64,000 nucleotides of DNA, from NCBI GenBank assembly GCA_019426215.1, contig CM033394.1, forward strand, positions 44,328,423-44,392,422. The letters run 5' to 3'. Each line of letters begins with the position of its first letter. The stretch's first letter is position 1. A program made the position numbers and the translations under genes. This document shows, piece after piece, positions 45,411 to 57,005 of the stretch. This stretch comes from Buddleja alternifolia. Lineage: Eukaryota; Streptophyta; Magnoliopsida; Lamiales; Scrophulariaceae. The notes under the pieces were generated by a model, which worked only from the letters and a program-made list of their open reading frames with translations, was not told the DNA's origin and did not search any database.

Positions 45411-46201
45411 TTTTGATTCTACAAAAGTTGTGAGATCTAATTTATGTTTATTCCTTCTTTGTTCTTGAGTATTCGCATATTTTCTTTGTTTGTTGAAATT
45501 ATTATTTTGATTAATTGAATAATTAGGGCCCGTTATTTGATAGTCGGAATAGTATATAGCCATTTAAAATCTCAAATCCGTAATTGTTTGATTAATTCTA
45601 ATATTTGTGGCAGTTAATAATGTTGATTATGAACAAGTTTTCTATTGTTGTTATGGGAATATGTGATCTAATCTAAATGAACCTAGCTTGCAAGTTTGTT
45701 GGTTAGAATTGATGTTTCTCTATTTCTTAATGTTATTGTTAAATTAAATCCTAAGAGCTTATTTAGAGTTGTTTAATCAATAAGAAAAGTAATCAAAGAG
45801 CTTGTTTTTGTTATCGATAAATTAAGGAGAAACTAGGTTGTTAGAGCTTGTTAATAACTAATAACTATAGCCAATTTATTCATGAACATTGAAGTATCTT
45901 TGCATCAAGGATCAACTCTTGGAATCAAAACGGAGATAATTCCTTAGGCTAGAATCTCACCATACACCATAAATTGATTTCTTCTATTTGTTTAATTTTG
46001 CATGTCTTGATTTTAATAATTTTTGTTATTTATTTTACTTTTAGTTTAATCTATTATTAAGAATCCTCACCCCCCCCTTTTATTTTATTTGTTTATTGAG
46101 AATTAAATCTGAACCAATTCCTATGAATTCGACCCTGCTCACCACTATCTGCAAATTTAGGAGTAGGAATTATTTTTGTAGGTTCGACACGTAACAAATT
46201 T

Positions 46202-46219
46202 TGGCGCCGTTGCCAGGGA
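46202..46219 (+). promoter_or_regulatory. Athila primer-binding site, left
   Basis: TGGCGCCGTTGCCAGGGA, complementary to the 3' end of plant tRNA-Asp with one difference, six bases past the LTR end. This is the usual Athila primer site and initiates minus-strand synthesis. Confidence 0.85.
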
Positions 46220-46278
46220 TTGGTGCTTTTAGATTTATTTCTCATTATTTAGTTAATTTTTGTTGCCTATTCTGTTTT

Positions 46279-48478
46279 ATGCCTCGATCTCTTCGTGCAA
46301 GTGAACTTCAATACGATCCTGAAATTGAAAAAACAGCTTGCCGACTACGAAAAGAAGCCAAGCAACGTTCTCAAGGAGTCCCGTCTACTTCATCTCCCAA
46401 ACTAAACTTAACTTTGGAATTGAGTGATACATCCAATAATTCAGAAGAGGAACTTGAAGTCATGGCCAACGCCAACGAGAGAACTTTAAGGGAGTTAGCT
46501 ATGCCAATTATGAACCAACAACCTCTTTGCATTCAACATTCCACCCTTGAGGTAGATTTTGAATTAAAATCTGGTCTTATTCACTTACTTCCTACTTTCC
46601 GTGGTCTTGCAGGAGAAGTTCCCCACAAACACTTGAAAGAATTCCATGTGGTCTGTTCAACGATGAAACCAAGGAATGTCACTGAAGACCAAATCAAACT
46701 GAGAGCTTTTCCGTTTTCACTAGCTGACAAAGCTAAGAACTGACTCTATTATCTACCCTCTGGTTCGATCGAGACATGGCCGAAATGAAGAAACAATTCT
46801 TGGAGAAATTCTTTCCTGCCTCACGAGTTGCCAACATAAGAAAAGAGATATGCAGAATTAGGCAAATCAGTGGAGAGTCGTTGTACAAGTACTGAGAGTA
46901 GTTTAAACAACTAGTAGCCAGTTGCCCACAACACCAAATTCCTGAACAACTCCTAATCCAGTATTTTTAGGAAAGTTTGTCAACAATGGAGAGAAATATG
47001 ATAGATGTTGCGAGTGGAGGCGCACTGGTAGACAAAACTCCCACAGAAGCAAGAAATCTAATCTCCAACATGGCTGCCAACACCTAACAGTTTGGCACTC
47101 GACAAGATACTACACTGAAGGGGGTGAATGAGGTGAATTTCACATCAGTGAATCAACATTTGGATGATTTGACTTCCCTGGTGCAAAAATTAGTAGTAGG
47201 CAATACACAACAAGTGAAGGCATATGGTGTCTGCTTCAATCATAGTCATACTACCGAGGTGTGTCCTACACTTCAAGAGGATCCACATGAACAAGCCAAT
47301 GCTGTTGGATTTCCGGGGCCTCCACAGAGAAAGTATGATCCCTTCTCCAATAACTACAATGCCGGGTGGAGGGATCATCCTTATTTGAGTTATGGTCCAT
47401 GGTCTACTGGATTCCAACAATCATATCAATCCAGACAACAAGCACAAACACCTTAGCCATCCTCCAACCCACAAGGCATGTCTCTTGAAGAAATTGTTAA
47501 ACAATTAGCCACTAACACACAACAATTTCAACAAGAGACGAGGACTAGTATACAACATCTGGAGAGTCAAATGAGTCAGTTAGCCACAACTGTCAATGAG
47601 TTGGTTTCCCAAAGCTCGAGTAAACTACCCTCTCAGCTCATAGTGAATCCAAAGCAAAATGTTAGTGCAGTCAATTTGAGAAGTGAAAAGGGGTTATAAG
47701 AGTTTAAGAAATTTGTAATACCTCCACCGTTTCCTAGTAGGTTTGCTAACTCTAAACATAAAGTAGAAGAAGAGTTGGAGAAGAAATCCGTGGAACCTCA
47801 ACTCATCAAACCGACTGAGACATATACCGAGCAAGTCAAGCTAATTGAGGTATCTCCCCCATTTCTTGGTGAGCTTGTGAAATCTGTGAAGGAAGAGCAA
47901 GAAAGACTCCCAAAAAAACTGAGGTAAATGTATCTGCAGTTCTTCAAAAGAAATTACCTCCAAAATGCGAGGACCCAGGTATGTTTACTATTCTTTGTAA
48001 GATAGGTGATGTGCGAATTAAGAAGGCTATGTTAAATCTAGGAGCTTCTATTAATATCATGTCTCGTTCTCTCTATGAATCTTTGAATATGGGAAAATTA
48101 AAAGGAACAGATGAGATTATCCAATTAATTGATAGGTCTAATGCATATCCTGATGGTGTTCTTGAAAATATATTAGTTCAAGTTCATGATTTGGTTCTTC
48201 CTGCTGATTTTTATGTTATTGATATGGGTGAAGATAATTCTTGTGATTTTGCTCCCATTTTACATGGAAGACCATTTCTTAAAACATCTAGAACTAACAT
48301 TGATATTCATGATGGGACAATTACTATGGAATCAAATGGTGAAATTATAGAATTTAGCATTTATGATTCCATGAAGTATCCTAATGATGATCATTCTATG
48401 TTTGTCAAGGATGTTACTGACTTGTTGATGCAGCGAATTATTGAACTCAATGATGATGATCTACTAAAGGTAGCTTGA
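46279..48478 (+). pseudogene. Athila gag-protease, decayed
   Basis: First ATG after the PBS at 46,279. Open to TGA at 46,741-46,743 (W codon lost), then further stops and a shift near 46,785. Later pieces: a FLEKFFPASRVANIRKEI capsid block, a zinc knuckle now Y-x2-C-x4-H-x4-C near 47,220 (first Cys replaced by Tyr), and a coiled Gln-rich part (47,478-47,699). The protease frame 47,981-48,478 is open for 165 codons, but the active site reads LNLGAS where Athila has an Asp, so the catalytic residue is lost. Pol does not follow; the element breaks off near 48,590. The inverted duplication ends inside this gag at 46,722. Confidence 0.8.
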
Positions 48479-48596
48479 CACAATGATGATTTTGAACCTC
48501 CTACTTATGCAACTTGAGCCATAACCTCGTCTAGCCAAAGACGTTAAAGAAAGCCGCTGCTTGGGAGGCAACCCAAGATTTTACATCCTCCTCCAG
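48479..48596 (+). other. Athila post-protease leader-like segment
   Basis: Contains CGTCTAGCCAAAGACGTTAAAG and GGGAGGCAACCCAAG, a stem-like GC-richer stretch typical after Athila gag-protease. Sequence then changes to the accessory ORF of the antisense Tat element. Confidence 0.5.
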
Positions 48597-49430
48597 TCCC
48601 CAAGGCTTTGGTTCAAGAAGAAAATGATCAAGCCTTGGCCTTTGGAGCTATTGAATCTTCAAGTCCACCTGGCCCTTTTCGAACTGCTGCCTTGCCAATT
48701 CGGATCGAAGAAATAGAGTCGGCTCCATCGGTCGAGACAACTTTAGATCCACTTCTTTCGAGTTCAGTGGTCTCCACATTTCTTACCCCATCTGAAGGTA
48801 TGTTTTCCACTTTCTTTTCCTCGTGATCTTACGCATGAACCTTTTGGTTTCTTACTTATGCTGTTATTTTGATTATTTTAGGGGATGTTCTGCCTCTTCC
48901 GTTTGCCTGGATTGAGTTAACAGAGGCACTCCATGACATTAGGTGCCGCCCTAATGATTCTACTTTGCTGAGGAGGCTTCGTTTTCTCCTCGATGAAGCA
49001 CACTCGAGGGCAGCCGAACCATGGCTACCTATGTTCTAAGCAGCTCGTCAGGTGTTCGAAACCTGCCTCTCTAATATCCGTGACTTTATCGGCCAGGGGA
49101 TTAACCCCTTGAAGGAGGAGATGTCCTTCGAGCATTCTCGGCAGATGGACCAACTCCGAGATCAGGATCCCTTTTTAGAAAATACCAGGGCAGATTACTT
49201 GGCCCAAATAGCCGCCTTAGATGCGCAGATTGCTGATCTTCAAGCAGAGAGGGATCGACTTGCCAACTTAGCCAATCAAGTCGAGGAAGACATGACAGCC
49301 CTCAACAACCAGATTGCCCAGTTATCCAAAGAATTTGAAGAAGTGATCAAGCCAGCCCTACTCGAGAGGGATGCTTTCGATTCGGCCTTAGAAGTATTAG
49401 TCAATTCTTTACATTTTATCCATTTCTAAG
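48597..49430 (+). pseudogene. C-terminal part of a Tat accessory ORF, with intron
   Basis: Exon 1 (to 48,797) encodes a Ser/Pro/Glu-rich linker. A GT-AG intron fits at 48,798-48,881 (GTATGT ... TTATTTTAG, 84 bp). Joining keeps the frame, and exon 2 runs through FAWIELTEALHDIRC and a coiled coil (ALDAQIADLQAERDRLANLA) to TAA at 49,428. One TAA at 49,037-49,039 interrupts exon 2. The ORF is convergent with, and ends some 40-80 bases from, the integrase of the minus-strand Tat element, the same layout as the mobile-domain ORF at 20,928-23,384. The mobile domain itself would lie upstream and is missing, cut by the Athila junction. Confidence 0.55.
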
Positions 49431-49464
49431 ATGTAGCAATGTACCTTTTAACAACATTAATTTT

Positions 49465-50560
49465 GATGTAAATTTTTTTTGCAAATTTCGGGCAATCTAT
49501 CTAATATAATGGCTTCATTTTCTTTCCATATATTTGGTGTGTACTTCTTTAAATATTTTGCATTTATAGCTCTTCCATATTCGTTGCCATTTAAGTACTA
49601 AAGTTTAAAGGAATTTCCAGATAGTTTATTCGAAACCAAAAATGGTCCTTCCCACTTAGGCGACCATTTTCCATAAAAACGGTCTTTCTATCCTTCGGGT
49701 AACACCATTTTCCACACTAAGTCTCCTTTTTCGAAGGATCTTGCCTTTACCTTTTTATTATAACTTTTCTCAATCTTCTTCTTTTGAAGTTTGATTTATT
49801 GCAAAGCCATAATTTGTAACACTTCATGGTCTAATTTTTCGATGCTCATACTCTCAACGTATTCTTTGGCTGTAAGCCATTCTTGTTCTAGAATTCTTCT
49901 AGATTTTATGTTGATTTTCATTGGAATAATAGCTTCGTGACCATATACTAGTTGAAACGGGGATATCCCTAGACTATTTTTTTTTATTGTCCTCAGGGCC
50001 CATAATGTATCAATTAATAGCTCGTGCCAATTTTTAGGGTTAAGCTTTATCATTTTTGAGATACACCCCTTGATTAATTTATTCGATGACTCAGCTTGTC
50101 CATTTGCCTGAGCATAATATGGTGTCGAGTTCATCAATTTTATCCCGAATTAATCGAGGAACTCGAGCATTTTTGTACTGTTAAAGATTCTGGCTTGATC
50201 AAAAGTTATGGATTCTGGTATTCCAAACCTAGTGATGGTGTAATCTTTAATAAATTCAGCTACTTGTTTTGAATTTATACTCTCGAAAGCTTTGGCTTCA
50301 ACCCACTTGGTAAAATAATCAGTCGCTACTAGGATATAACTATGCCTTTTAGATGAGGCCGGTTTATTTTCTCCGATTATATCCATGACCCATCCTCGAA
50401 ATGGCCAAGGCTTCACAATGGAATTTAATTGCACTATGGGTTGTCTCAGTATTTTACCATATTTCTGACATTGTTGACTACCTTTAGCATAATTTACGCA
50501 ATCTCGTAATACAGTGGGCCAATAGAATCCATATCTATGTATTAGCCAACTCATTTTCTA
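49465..50560 (-). pseudogene. Tat-lineage integrase (second element)
   Basis: Open 50,554-50,150, then a TAA in the same frame, then open again to 49,796; the C-terminal part continues with stops to about 49,465 (GKWSPKWEGPF, YLKKY). Catalytic residues: D58 (VMDIIG), D119 (ITFDQA), E155 (NGQAES), 35 residues between D119 and E155. Two or more lesions; inactive. It lies between the second RNase H upstream and the convergent accessory ORF downstream. Confidence 0.8.
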
Positions 50561-50787
50561 CTCTACTTGGTGGGCCCCGCATATGCCTTCATGTGTTTCT
50601 GCCATCACAATCAAAGCATCTTCTAAATCGAGACATCTTAGTAAGGCTCCTTGAGAGTCTTTTCTATATAATTCTTGCCCATCATAAAAGTAATGATGAG
50701 TCATTAATTTTAATCTGTTGGAGAATACTCCTTTAGCTGGATTTGTTAGATATTCAATGATCTTTAGACGCCAGTCCTTTTTTTCCT

Positions 50788-51614
50788 TTAAAATATCGAT
50801 TTTATTAATTGTATTATTCTTTGCTCGAAGGGCACCAGTACCCTCAGCTCGAGTTGTATAACTGATTCGAGCATCTCAGGATCGATTTTATATTCTGATG
50901 CTAATTGAGCTAAGTCATTAGACACTTGATTTTTCTCTCTAGGTACATAAGAAAGTTCCACTGTTTCGAAATGTTTGAATAACTCATGTATTCGAGCATA
51001 TGAGATCACTGCTAATGGACTTACATACTTGAATATTCCCCTTACTTGATTTATAATCAGTTGGGAATCTCCTTTTATCTCGATATTTTTGGCATTCATA
51101 TCTCGTAATATTTCCAATCCCAAGATAAGAGCTTCATATACTGCTATATTATTAGTGCAGTCACCTTCGATTTTCACATACATTTTGGTGATTAATTTGG
51201 ATGGGGATATAATGTATATCCCAATTCCTACACCATCTCGAGTACTTGATCCATGAAAATATAAAATCCAAGGGGCCAACCTATGATTCCAATTTCGAAT
51301 TTCTCTATGGTATTATCTTCATTCGAAGGATGATCAACTAAAAAGTCAGCCAACGCTTTACCTTTTATGGCCTTTTGAGGCACGTAAACCAGATCGAACT
51401 GTAGCAGGCTTAAACTCCATTTACTTAATCGGCCCTTGACTAAAGGCTGATTAATCATGAATTTAATAACATCGGTTGGTGATACTACCTCAATAGAGTA
51501 TGCAGAAAAATAATGTCTCAATTTCACAGATGCAAAATATAGGCTAAGACACCATTTTTCGATTGAAGTATACCTTCTCTCGGTATTATTTAACAATCTG
51601 CTTAAATAAAACAC
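50788..51614 (-). pseudogene. RNase H and archaeal-type RNase H (second Tat element)
   Basis: 51,614-51,228 carries the connection/RNase H end (YTSIEKWCLSLYFAS, WSLSLLQFDLVYVPQ). 51,279-50,788 is the second, archaeal-type RNase H: WILYFHGSSTRDGVGIGI, VYEALILGLEILRDM, KGDSQLIINQV, NDLAQLAS. The first catalytic Asp (YFDGSS in the family) is His and the Glu (AEYEAL) is Val, so activity is lost although the frame is open. Dual RNase H confirms Tat lineage. Confidence 0.78.
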
Positions 51615-51630
51615 AGCTTGTTCGTATCCT

Positions 51631-52958
51631 CTATCGTTTTCCTGTACTAATAAGACAGCCTATCGAAAATCCGGCCGCAGATATGTACAACCTTAACTTT
51701 TTTCCTTTTCGAGGAGGAATTAAAATTGGAGGTCGGGTTAGGTATTTCTTAATGGTTTCGAAAGCTTCTTTCTGTTTATCTCCCCATACAAACTCATCTT
51801 CATCTTTAAGTCGTAATAATGGCGAGAAAGCTTCGGTCTTTCCAGCCAAATTAGCTATAAATCTCCTCAAGAAATTAACTTGGCCCAAGAAACATTGTAA
51901 TTCTTTTTTATTTCTAGGAGGTTTAGCTTCCAAAATAGCCTTAGCTTTGTTTTGATCTATCTCGATGCCTTGATTATGAATTAAGAATCCTAAGAAGTTT
52001 CCAGCTTATACCCCGAAAGCACATTTCAAAGGATTTATTTTTAAATTAAAGTGCCTCATTCGTTGGAAGGCTTCAACTAAATATTGCATATGCTCTTTAT
52101 GTGTTTGAGCTTTAACTACAATGCGATATAGACCTCTAATGATTTCCCAATAAGATCGTGAAACATATAGTTCATGGTTCTTTGATATGTAGCCCCGACA
52201 TTTTTTAAACCAAAAGGCATGACTATCCATTCGAAAATCCCTATGGAGCCTGGACATCTAAAAGCGGTTTTGTTTCTATCTATTTCGGATATTTTCAACT
52301 GATAGTATCCTGAATATCCGTCCATAAATGTCATTACTTTATATCTGGCAGCTGCGTCAATTAGAATGTCCGCCATTGGCATGGGATATTCCTCTTTTGG
52401 TGTGGCTTTATTTAAATCCCTGAAGTCGATGCAAACTTGTATTTTGCCATTTTTCTTGATTACTGGCACTATGTTCGCCAACCATTCGACGTATCTAGCT
52501 GGTCTTATGAATTTGACCTCGACCAACTTTCCAATTTCTTCTTTAATTGCATCTACCAAGTATGGTGACAATCGTCGAGGTGCCTGTATTATTGGTTTGA
52601 ATCTGGGTTTAATAGGTAATTCATGTCGAGCTATAGTCATATCAACTCCGGGCATTTCATGATGTGCCCAAGCAAAACAATCTTTAAATTGTCTCAATAT
52701 TTCGGTTCGCTCTTTCTTTTTGTTCTGTTCCATTTTCAAGCTTATATAAGTCATCCTTGGATTTTCTACTGTCCCAAGATTAATTTCTTCTAAAGGATCT
52801 TGGATATTTTTTTGAATATCTTCATCAGGTTCGATTATCACTTGTTCAATTATTTCATTCAAATGATTCTTCTTACGTTCGAAACTATTAGCTATATCAT
52901 TATTCGAATCCGAGTTGAATTGCTTGATAAAACCATAGCTGTAATCAGACAATTTCAA
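51631..52958 (-). pseudogene. Tat-lineage reverse transcriptase (second element)
   Basis: 52,958-52,116 is open for 280 codons with CFAWAHHEMPGVD, ANIVPVIKKNGKIQVCIDF, FMDGYSGYYQL and IVMPFGLKN motifs. At the catalytic site the sequence reads VYIAL then stop: the two Asp codons of YIDD are lost through a short deletion, and the frame shifts into 52,257-52,006 (KAQTHKEHMQYLVEAFQR). The thumb/connection continues in 51,933-51,631 (CFLGQVNFLRRFIANLAGK). Inactive. Confidence 0.82.
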
Positions 52959-53049
52959 ATTTGTTTAATAATAATCAATCTCTTGAATAAAACGTCAATT
53001 ACATTCTCTTGTCTAACATTATCCATTGCAAAGATTTAAAAATAACACA

Positions 53050-53614
53050 TTACAATTGCCCTAAGTCGATTCGGGCTATACTTTCTTCTACTTCGATTGC
53101 AGATTTTTCTCCTTTTTCAGATCCTTCCAAACCTTCTCCCTCGTCTTCGTCTCCTGCTCTTTTGGTGGTCGGGACTTTCAAACTCTGGCTGTCCTTTACT
53201 TTAAACTTTCCGGTGAGGTACCTAGCATGTACAATGTGAGTATCAATAAAGTAAGAACTATTTTCTGCTTTAATAATTTCGAACTTATGACCATTCCAGC
53301 AAACTAAGATTTGATGTAATGTTGAAGGGATACAGTAATTTTGATGTATCCAATCTCTTCCCAGTAACACATTAAGTGAAGATGAATTTGTATTCATCAC
53401 AAAAAATGCGGAATAAGGACTCTGAGTTCTGACTTTTATCCGACAAGGCAAGACCCCAGACACTCTGGTTGCTTAGCCTGAAAAGCCATATACTGCTACA
53501 TTGGTATTTATTAAATCTTTCGAACTCTTTCCTAACTTTGCTAATGTTTACCATTGTCTACTAACACTTTATTAATTTCAACACTTTCGATTTTGGCTCT
53601 TATAAACTGGGGTT
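53050..53614 (-). pseudogene. Tat-lineage aspartic protease (second element)
   Basis: The start of the domain reads INKVLVDNG then stop, so the D-S/T-G triad is degraded. Downstream, 53,463-53,050 is open and holds SSLNVLLGRDWIHQN, the typical end of plant gypsy proteases, then an acidic linker toward RT. At least two shifts or stops. Confidence 0.65.
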
Positions 53615-55190
53615 TCATGTGATTATTTTCAATCTTTTCCTTCGAAAACAAAAGATTGGCCAAATTTTCATTTTTTTTTTAGTTTTGAGCAATTCATGGT
53701 AGGGAATTTCAACATAAAAAAGATTGCCTGTTTCACCCACAATCATCATTTCGAGGCATTTCTCCTCCTCATTCGTTTCTTCTTCCCTTGCAGCAAATGC
53801 TGCTGGTAGTACCGTCACCATGTTTACATCGCTATCTCCTTCGCATTGTAATACCCTCTTCAAAGAAGCTTCTTTTGCTTGTACATCAGCTTCGTTTGCC
53901 GATTCTTCATAGGGTGAACCTCTTAATAGGATATCTAAGCCATCCTCTAACTCGAAATCATCTAGATTTTCGTCATCTTCGATCATGACATTCTTTCCTT
54001 TTACATTCACTTCCTTTAGCTGGTCACTTAACTTATCCATCTCTTTTTCGTATTCATCATCTCGTGTTGATCCTCTTTCTATTTTCGATTTCAAAATCCC
54101 CTTGTTTAATGCCTCTTCTTCGATTCGAAGGTCAGCGATCACAGCATTCTGCTGTATTTCCATTGCTACTGCCGCTCGAGAATATGCGACTTGTTGTGCG
54201 ATAGCATTCGGGTGGCTTTCTTTCTTCCTCTGACCACTTTGTCCACCCAAACGAGTAAAGGGTGAATCTCTGCCGGCGGGTGTAAATCTTCCATATCCTC
54301 TTCCTCCTCTTCCTCGAAAGTACCTGTTGTAAGGCATCTGATTACTAGACTCAGACCTTTGCCTCTTGTTATACTCTCTCTGATATGTTGGGACCCAGTC
54401 AGGGTCACTTGGGATCACCTGTAGCCTTACTAACTCATAGTGAAGAGTATCGGCACACTGGCTACATAATACTTTCTACATCGTCATCAGATTATCTACT
54501 ACGCTCGCAGGGGTTTGGTAAATGACCTCATGTACTGGCGTTTCGAGTACCTCCTTATATGATTTCTCTTCGTTCTTGTGAGCTAACATGGCTGATTTGA
54601 TTTTTGGCTCTTTTTCTTTTGGTTTTCCATCTTGGTAACATTCCAAGATTCTTCTGTCAATACCTAAAAGAAGTATCACACACCGTTTGTATTGGTCCAT
54701 AGTATGCATAGTGCTCATATGCCACCTACACATGCCCTCGAGTCCCTCGTCTTTTACCTTCGGGAATGTCAGAATTCCTTCATCTATGAGCCTGTTGAAC
54801 ATCGGTTTGCCAACTTGACTTCTTTAGGAACCCGCGATTTAGAACATTCATAGCTGATAAGTTCCACAACATTTATATCAAGACTTAAAACAGGAAAATG
54901 ATCTTCATCTATATTCGTTTTTTGGGTATCAGGGAAGATAATCTCTTTCGAATCTATTTTCTCTTGTATTAAATTTCAAAACATAATACATTCATTAGTT
55001 TCGTGAGAAAAGGCATTATGCCATTTATAATATGGCTTGCCTTTGATTTCTGATTTTGAGGGGATTCAATGTTTTCTTTAAATCTAAGTTTTTTGTTAGC
55101 CAGTAACCAGTCGAAAATCTGGTCACACATTCTTTCTTTTCGAGAGCTCCATATTGGAATGGAGGCCCTTTTATAATTCCATTACTGCTT
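53615..55190 (-). pseudogene. Tat-lineage gag C-terminal half (second element)
   Basis: From 55,190 the sequence starts within gag; the N-terminus and 5' LTR are missing because the element is cut at the inverted-arm boundary. A YYKWHNAFSHETNECIMF block (about 55,030) is the usual gypsy gag C-terminal motif. 54,802-54,476 and 54,418-53,615 are open pieces; the latter has an RGRGGRGYGRF RGG-type patch that could bind RNA, and a long acidic linker. Several stops between pieces. Confidence 0.7.
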
Positions 55191-55634
55191 TAGTGAAAAC
55201 GGAAAAGCTCTCAGTTTGATTTGGTCTTCAGTGACATTCCTTGGTTTCATCGTTGAACAGACCACATGGAATTCTTTCAAGTGTTTGTGGGGAACTTCTC
55301 CTGCAAGACCACGGAAAGTAGGAAGTAAGTGAATAAGACCAGATTTTAATTCAAAATCTACCTCAAGGGTGGAATGTTGAATGCAAAGAGGTTGTTGGTT
55401 CATATTTGGCATAGCTAACTCCCTTAAAGTTCTCTCGTTGGCGTTGGCCATGACTTCAAGTTCCTCTTCTGAATTACTGGATGTATCACTCAATTCCAAA
55501 GTTAAGTTTAGTCTGGGAGATGAAGTAGACGAGACTCCTTGAGCACGTTGCTTGGCTTCTTTTCGTAGTCGGCGAGCCATTTTTTCAATTTCAGGATCGT
55601 ATTGAAGTTCACCTGCACGAAGAGATCGAGGCAT
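55191..55634 (-). pseudogene. Athila gag N-terminal fragment, right arm
   Basis: ATG at 55,634, open up to the arm boundary, where the frame enters unrelated Tat gag sequence and stops three codons on (about 55,182). It differs from the left copy by roughly 9 of the first 176 residues including the leader codons. No stop inside the fragment. It cannot make Gag alone. Confidence 0.8.
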
Positions 55635-55693
55635 AAAACAGAATAGGCAACAAAAATTAACTAAATAATGAGAAATAAATCTAAAAGCACCAA

Positions 55694-55711
55694 TCCCTGG
55701 CAACGGCGCCA
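55694..55711 (-). promoter_or_regulatory. Athila primer-binding site, right
   Basis: Reverse complement of TGGCGCCGTTGCCAGGGA, identical to the left copy including its single difference from tRNA-Asp. Confidence 0.85.
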
Positions 55712-55716
55712 AAATT

Positions 55717-57005
55717 TGTTACGTATCGAACCTACAAAAATAATTCCTACTCCTAAATTTGCAGATAGTGGTGAGCAGGGTCGAATTCACAGGAATTGGT
55801 TCAGATTTAATTCTCAATAAACAAATAAAATAAAAAGGGAGGGGGGTGTGGGGATTCTTAATAATAGATTAAACTAAAAGTAAAATAAATAACAAAAATT
55901 ATTAAAATCAAGAGATGCAAAATTAAACAAATAGAAGAAATCAATTTATGGTGTATGGTGAGATTCTAGCCTAAAGAATTATCTCCGTTTTGATTTCAAG
56001 AGTTGATCCTTGATGCAAAGATACTTCAATGTTCATGAATAAATTGGCTATAGTTATTAGTTATTAACAAGCTCTAACAACCTAGTTTCTCCTTAATTTA
56101 TCGATAACAAAAACAAGCTCTTTGATTACTTCTCTTATTGATTAAACAATTCTGAATAAGCTCTTAGGATTTAATTTAACAATAACATTAAGAAATAGAG
56201 AAACATCAATTCTAACCAACAAACTTGCAAGCTAGGTTCATTTAGATTAGATCACATATTCTCATAACAACAATAGAAAACTTGTCCATAATCAACATTA
56301 TTAACTGCCACAAATATTAGAATTAATCAAACAATTACGGATTTGAGATTTTAAATGGCTATATACTATTCCGACTATCAAATAACGGGCCCTTATTATT
56401 CAATTAACCAAAATAATAATTTCAACAAACAAAGAAAATATGCGAATACTCAAGAACAAAGAAGGAATAAACATAAATTAGATCTCACAACTTTTGTAGA
56501 ATCAAAACTTCAATAATCCTTGGCTAGAACTTGAGTTTTTAGCAATACATCTTCAATGGAACAAAACGCAAAAATTTTCTCCCTTTCTCTTGTAAAAAAC
56601 GTGTAATGTCAAAAAGTGTAGGAGAAGGAATAAAATTCAAGCAAATCTAATTATATATATGTCTAGCCAAAAGACTCGTAACTAAATAAAACTCTAATTC
56701 TAATGGAATAAGGAAATTAATTCCTTAATATAATAAAATACTAATAAAACTCCTAAAAAAATAGGAAAGCTCCTAAAAAATAGGAAGACTCCTACAAAAT
56801 AGGATTTTCTCTTCCTCATCACACTAAAATAACGTGTCTTCATCATTTTCTTCTTTTTTTCCATCTTTTTCTTCCTTTTCTTCTTCTTTGAAATTTCACC
56901 TATCAAAATAGAAAATCATAATAATTATCTATTATTTAAACTCAAATACCAATAAAAGAATAAAGGAAATATATATGAAAAATATGCATAAAATGCATAC
57001 TAACA
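55717..57005 (-). repeat. Athila 5' LTR, right arm, uninterrupted (1,289 bp)
   Basis: Tips TGTTACG... (at 55,717) and ...CATACTAACA (57,005). It lacks both insertions found in the left copy and shows their empty target sites (near 56,495-56,515 for the foldback and 56,655-56,680 for the solo LTR). Oriented to transcribe leftward, toward the spacer. Confidence 0.85.

Larger units (their letters stand above)
41645..46196 (+). repeat. Athila 5' LTR, left arm, split by two insertions
   Basis: Starts TGTTAGTATGCATTTTATGC and ends CGACACGTAACA; tips TGTTA/TAACA are inverted. It is followed after AATT by the primer-binding site at 46,202. Without the insertions it is about 1,284 bp, matching the 1,289-bp right-arm copy at 55,717-57,005. 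It contains a purine-rich GAAGAAGAAAAGGAAG stretch (41,764-41,812) that happens to be open and is not a gene. The promoter would drive transcription rightward into gag. Confidence 0.8.
34685..46722 (+). repeat. left arm of a giant inverted duplication
   Basis: Matches 55,191-64,000 in reverse complement throughout. Paired points keep a nearly constant coordinate sum: 34,727/64,000 and 35,801/62,927 give about 98,728; 41,751/56,899 gives 98,650; after the two left-only insertions 46,722/55,191 gives 101,913. The difference of 3,263 equals the two insertions with their duplications (1,884 + 1,384) within 5 bases. Similarity stops sharply after TTTTCACTA at 46,722. Divergence is a few percent by eye. 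Confidence 0.93.
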
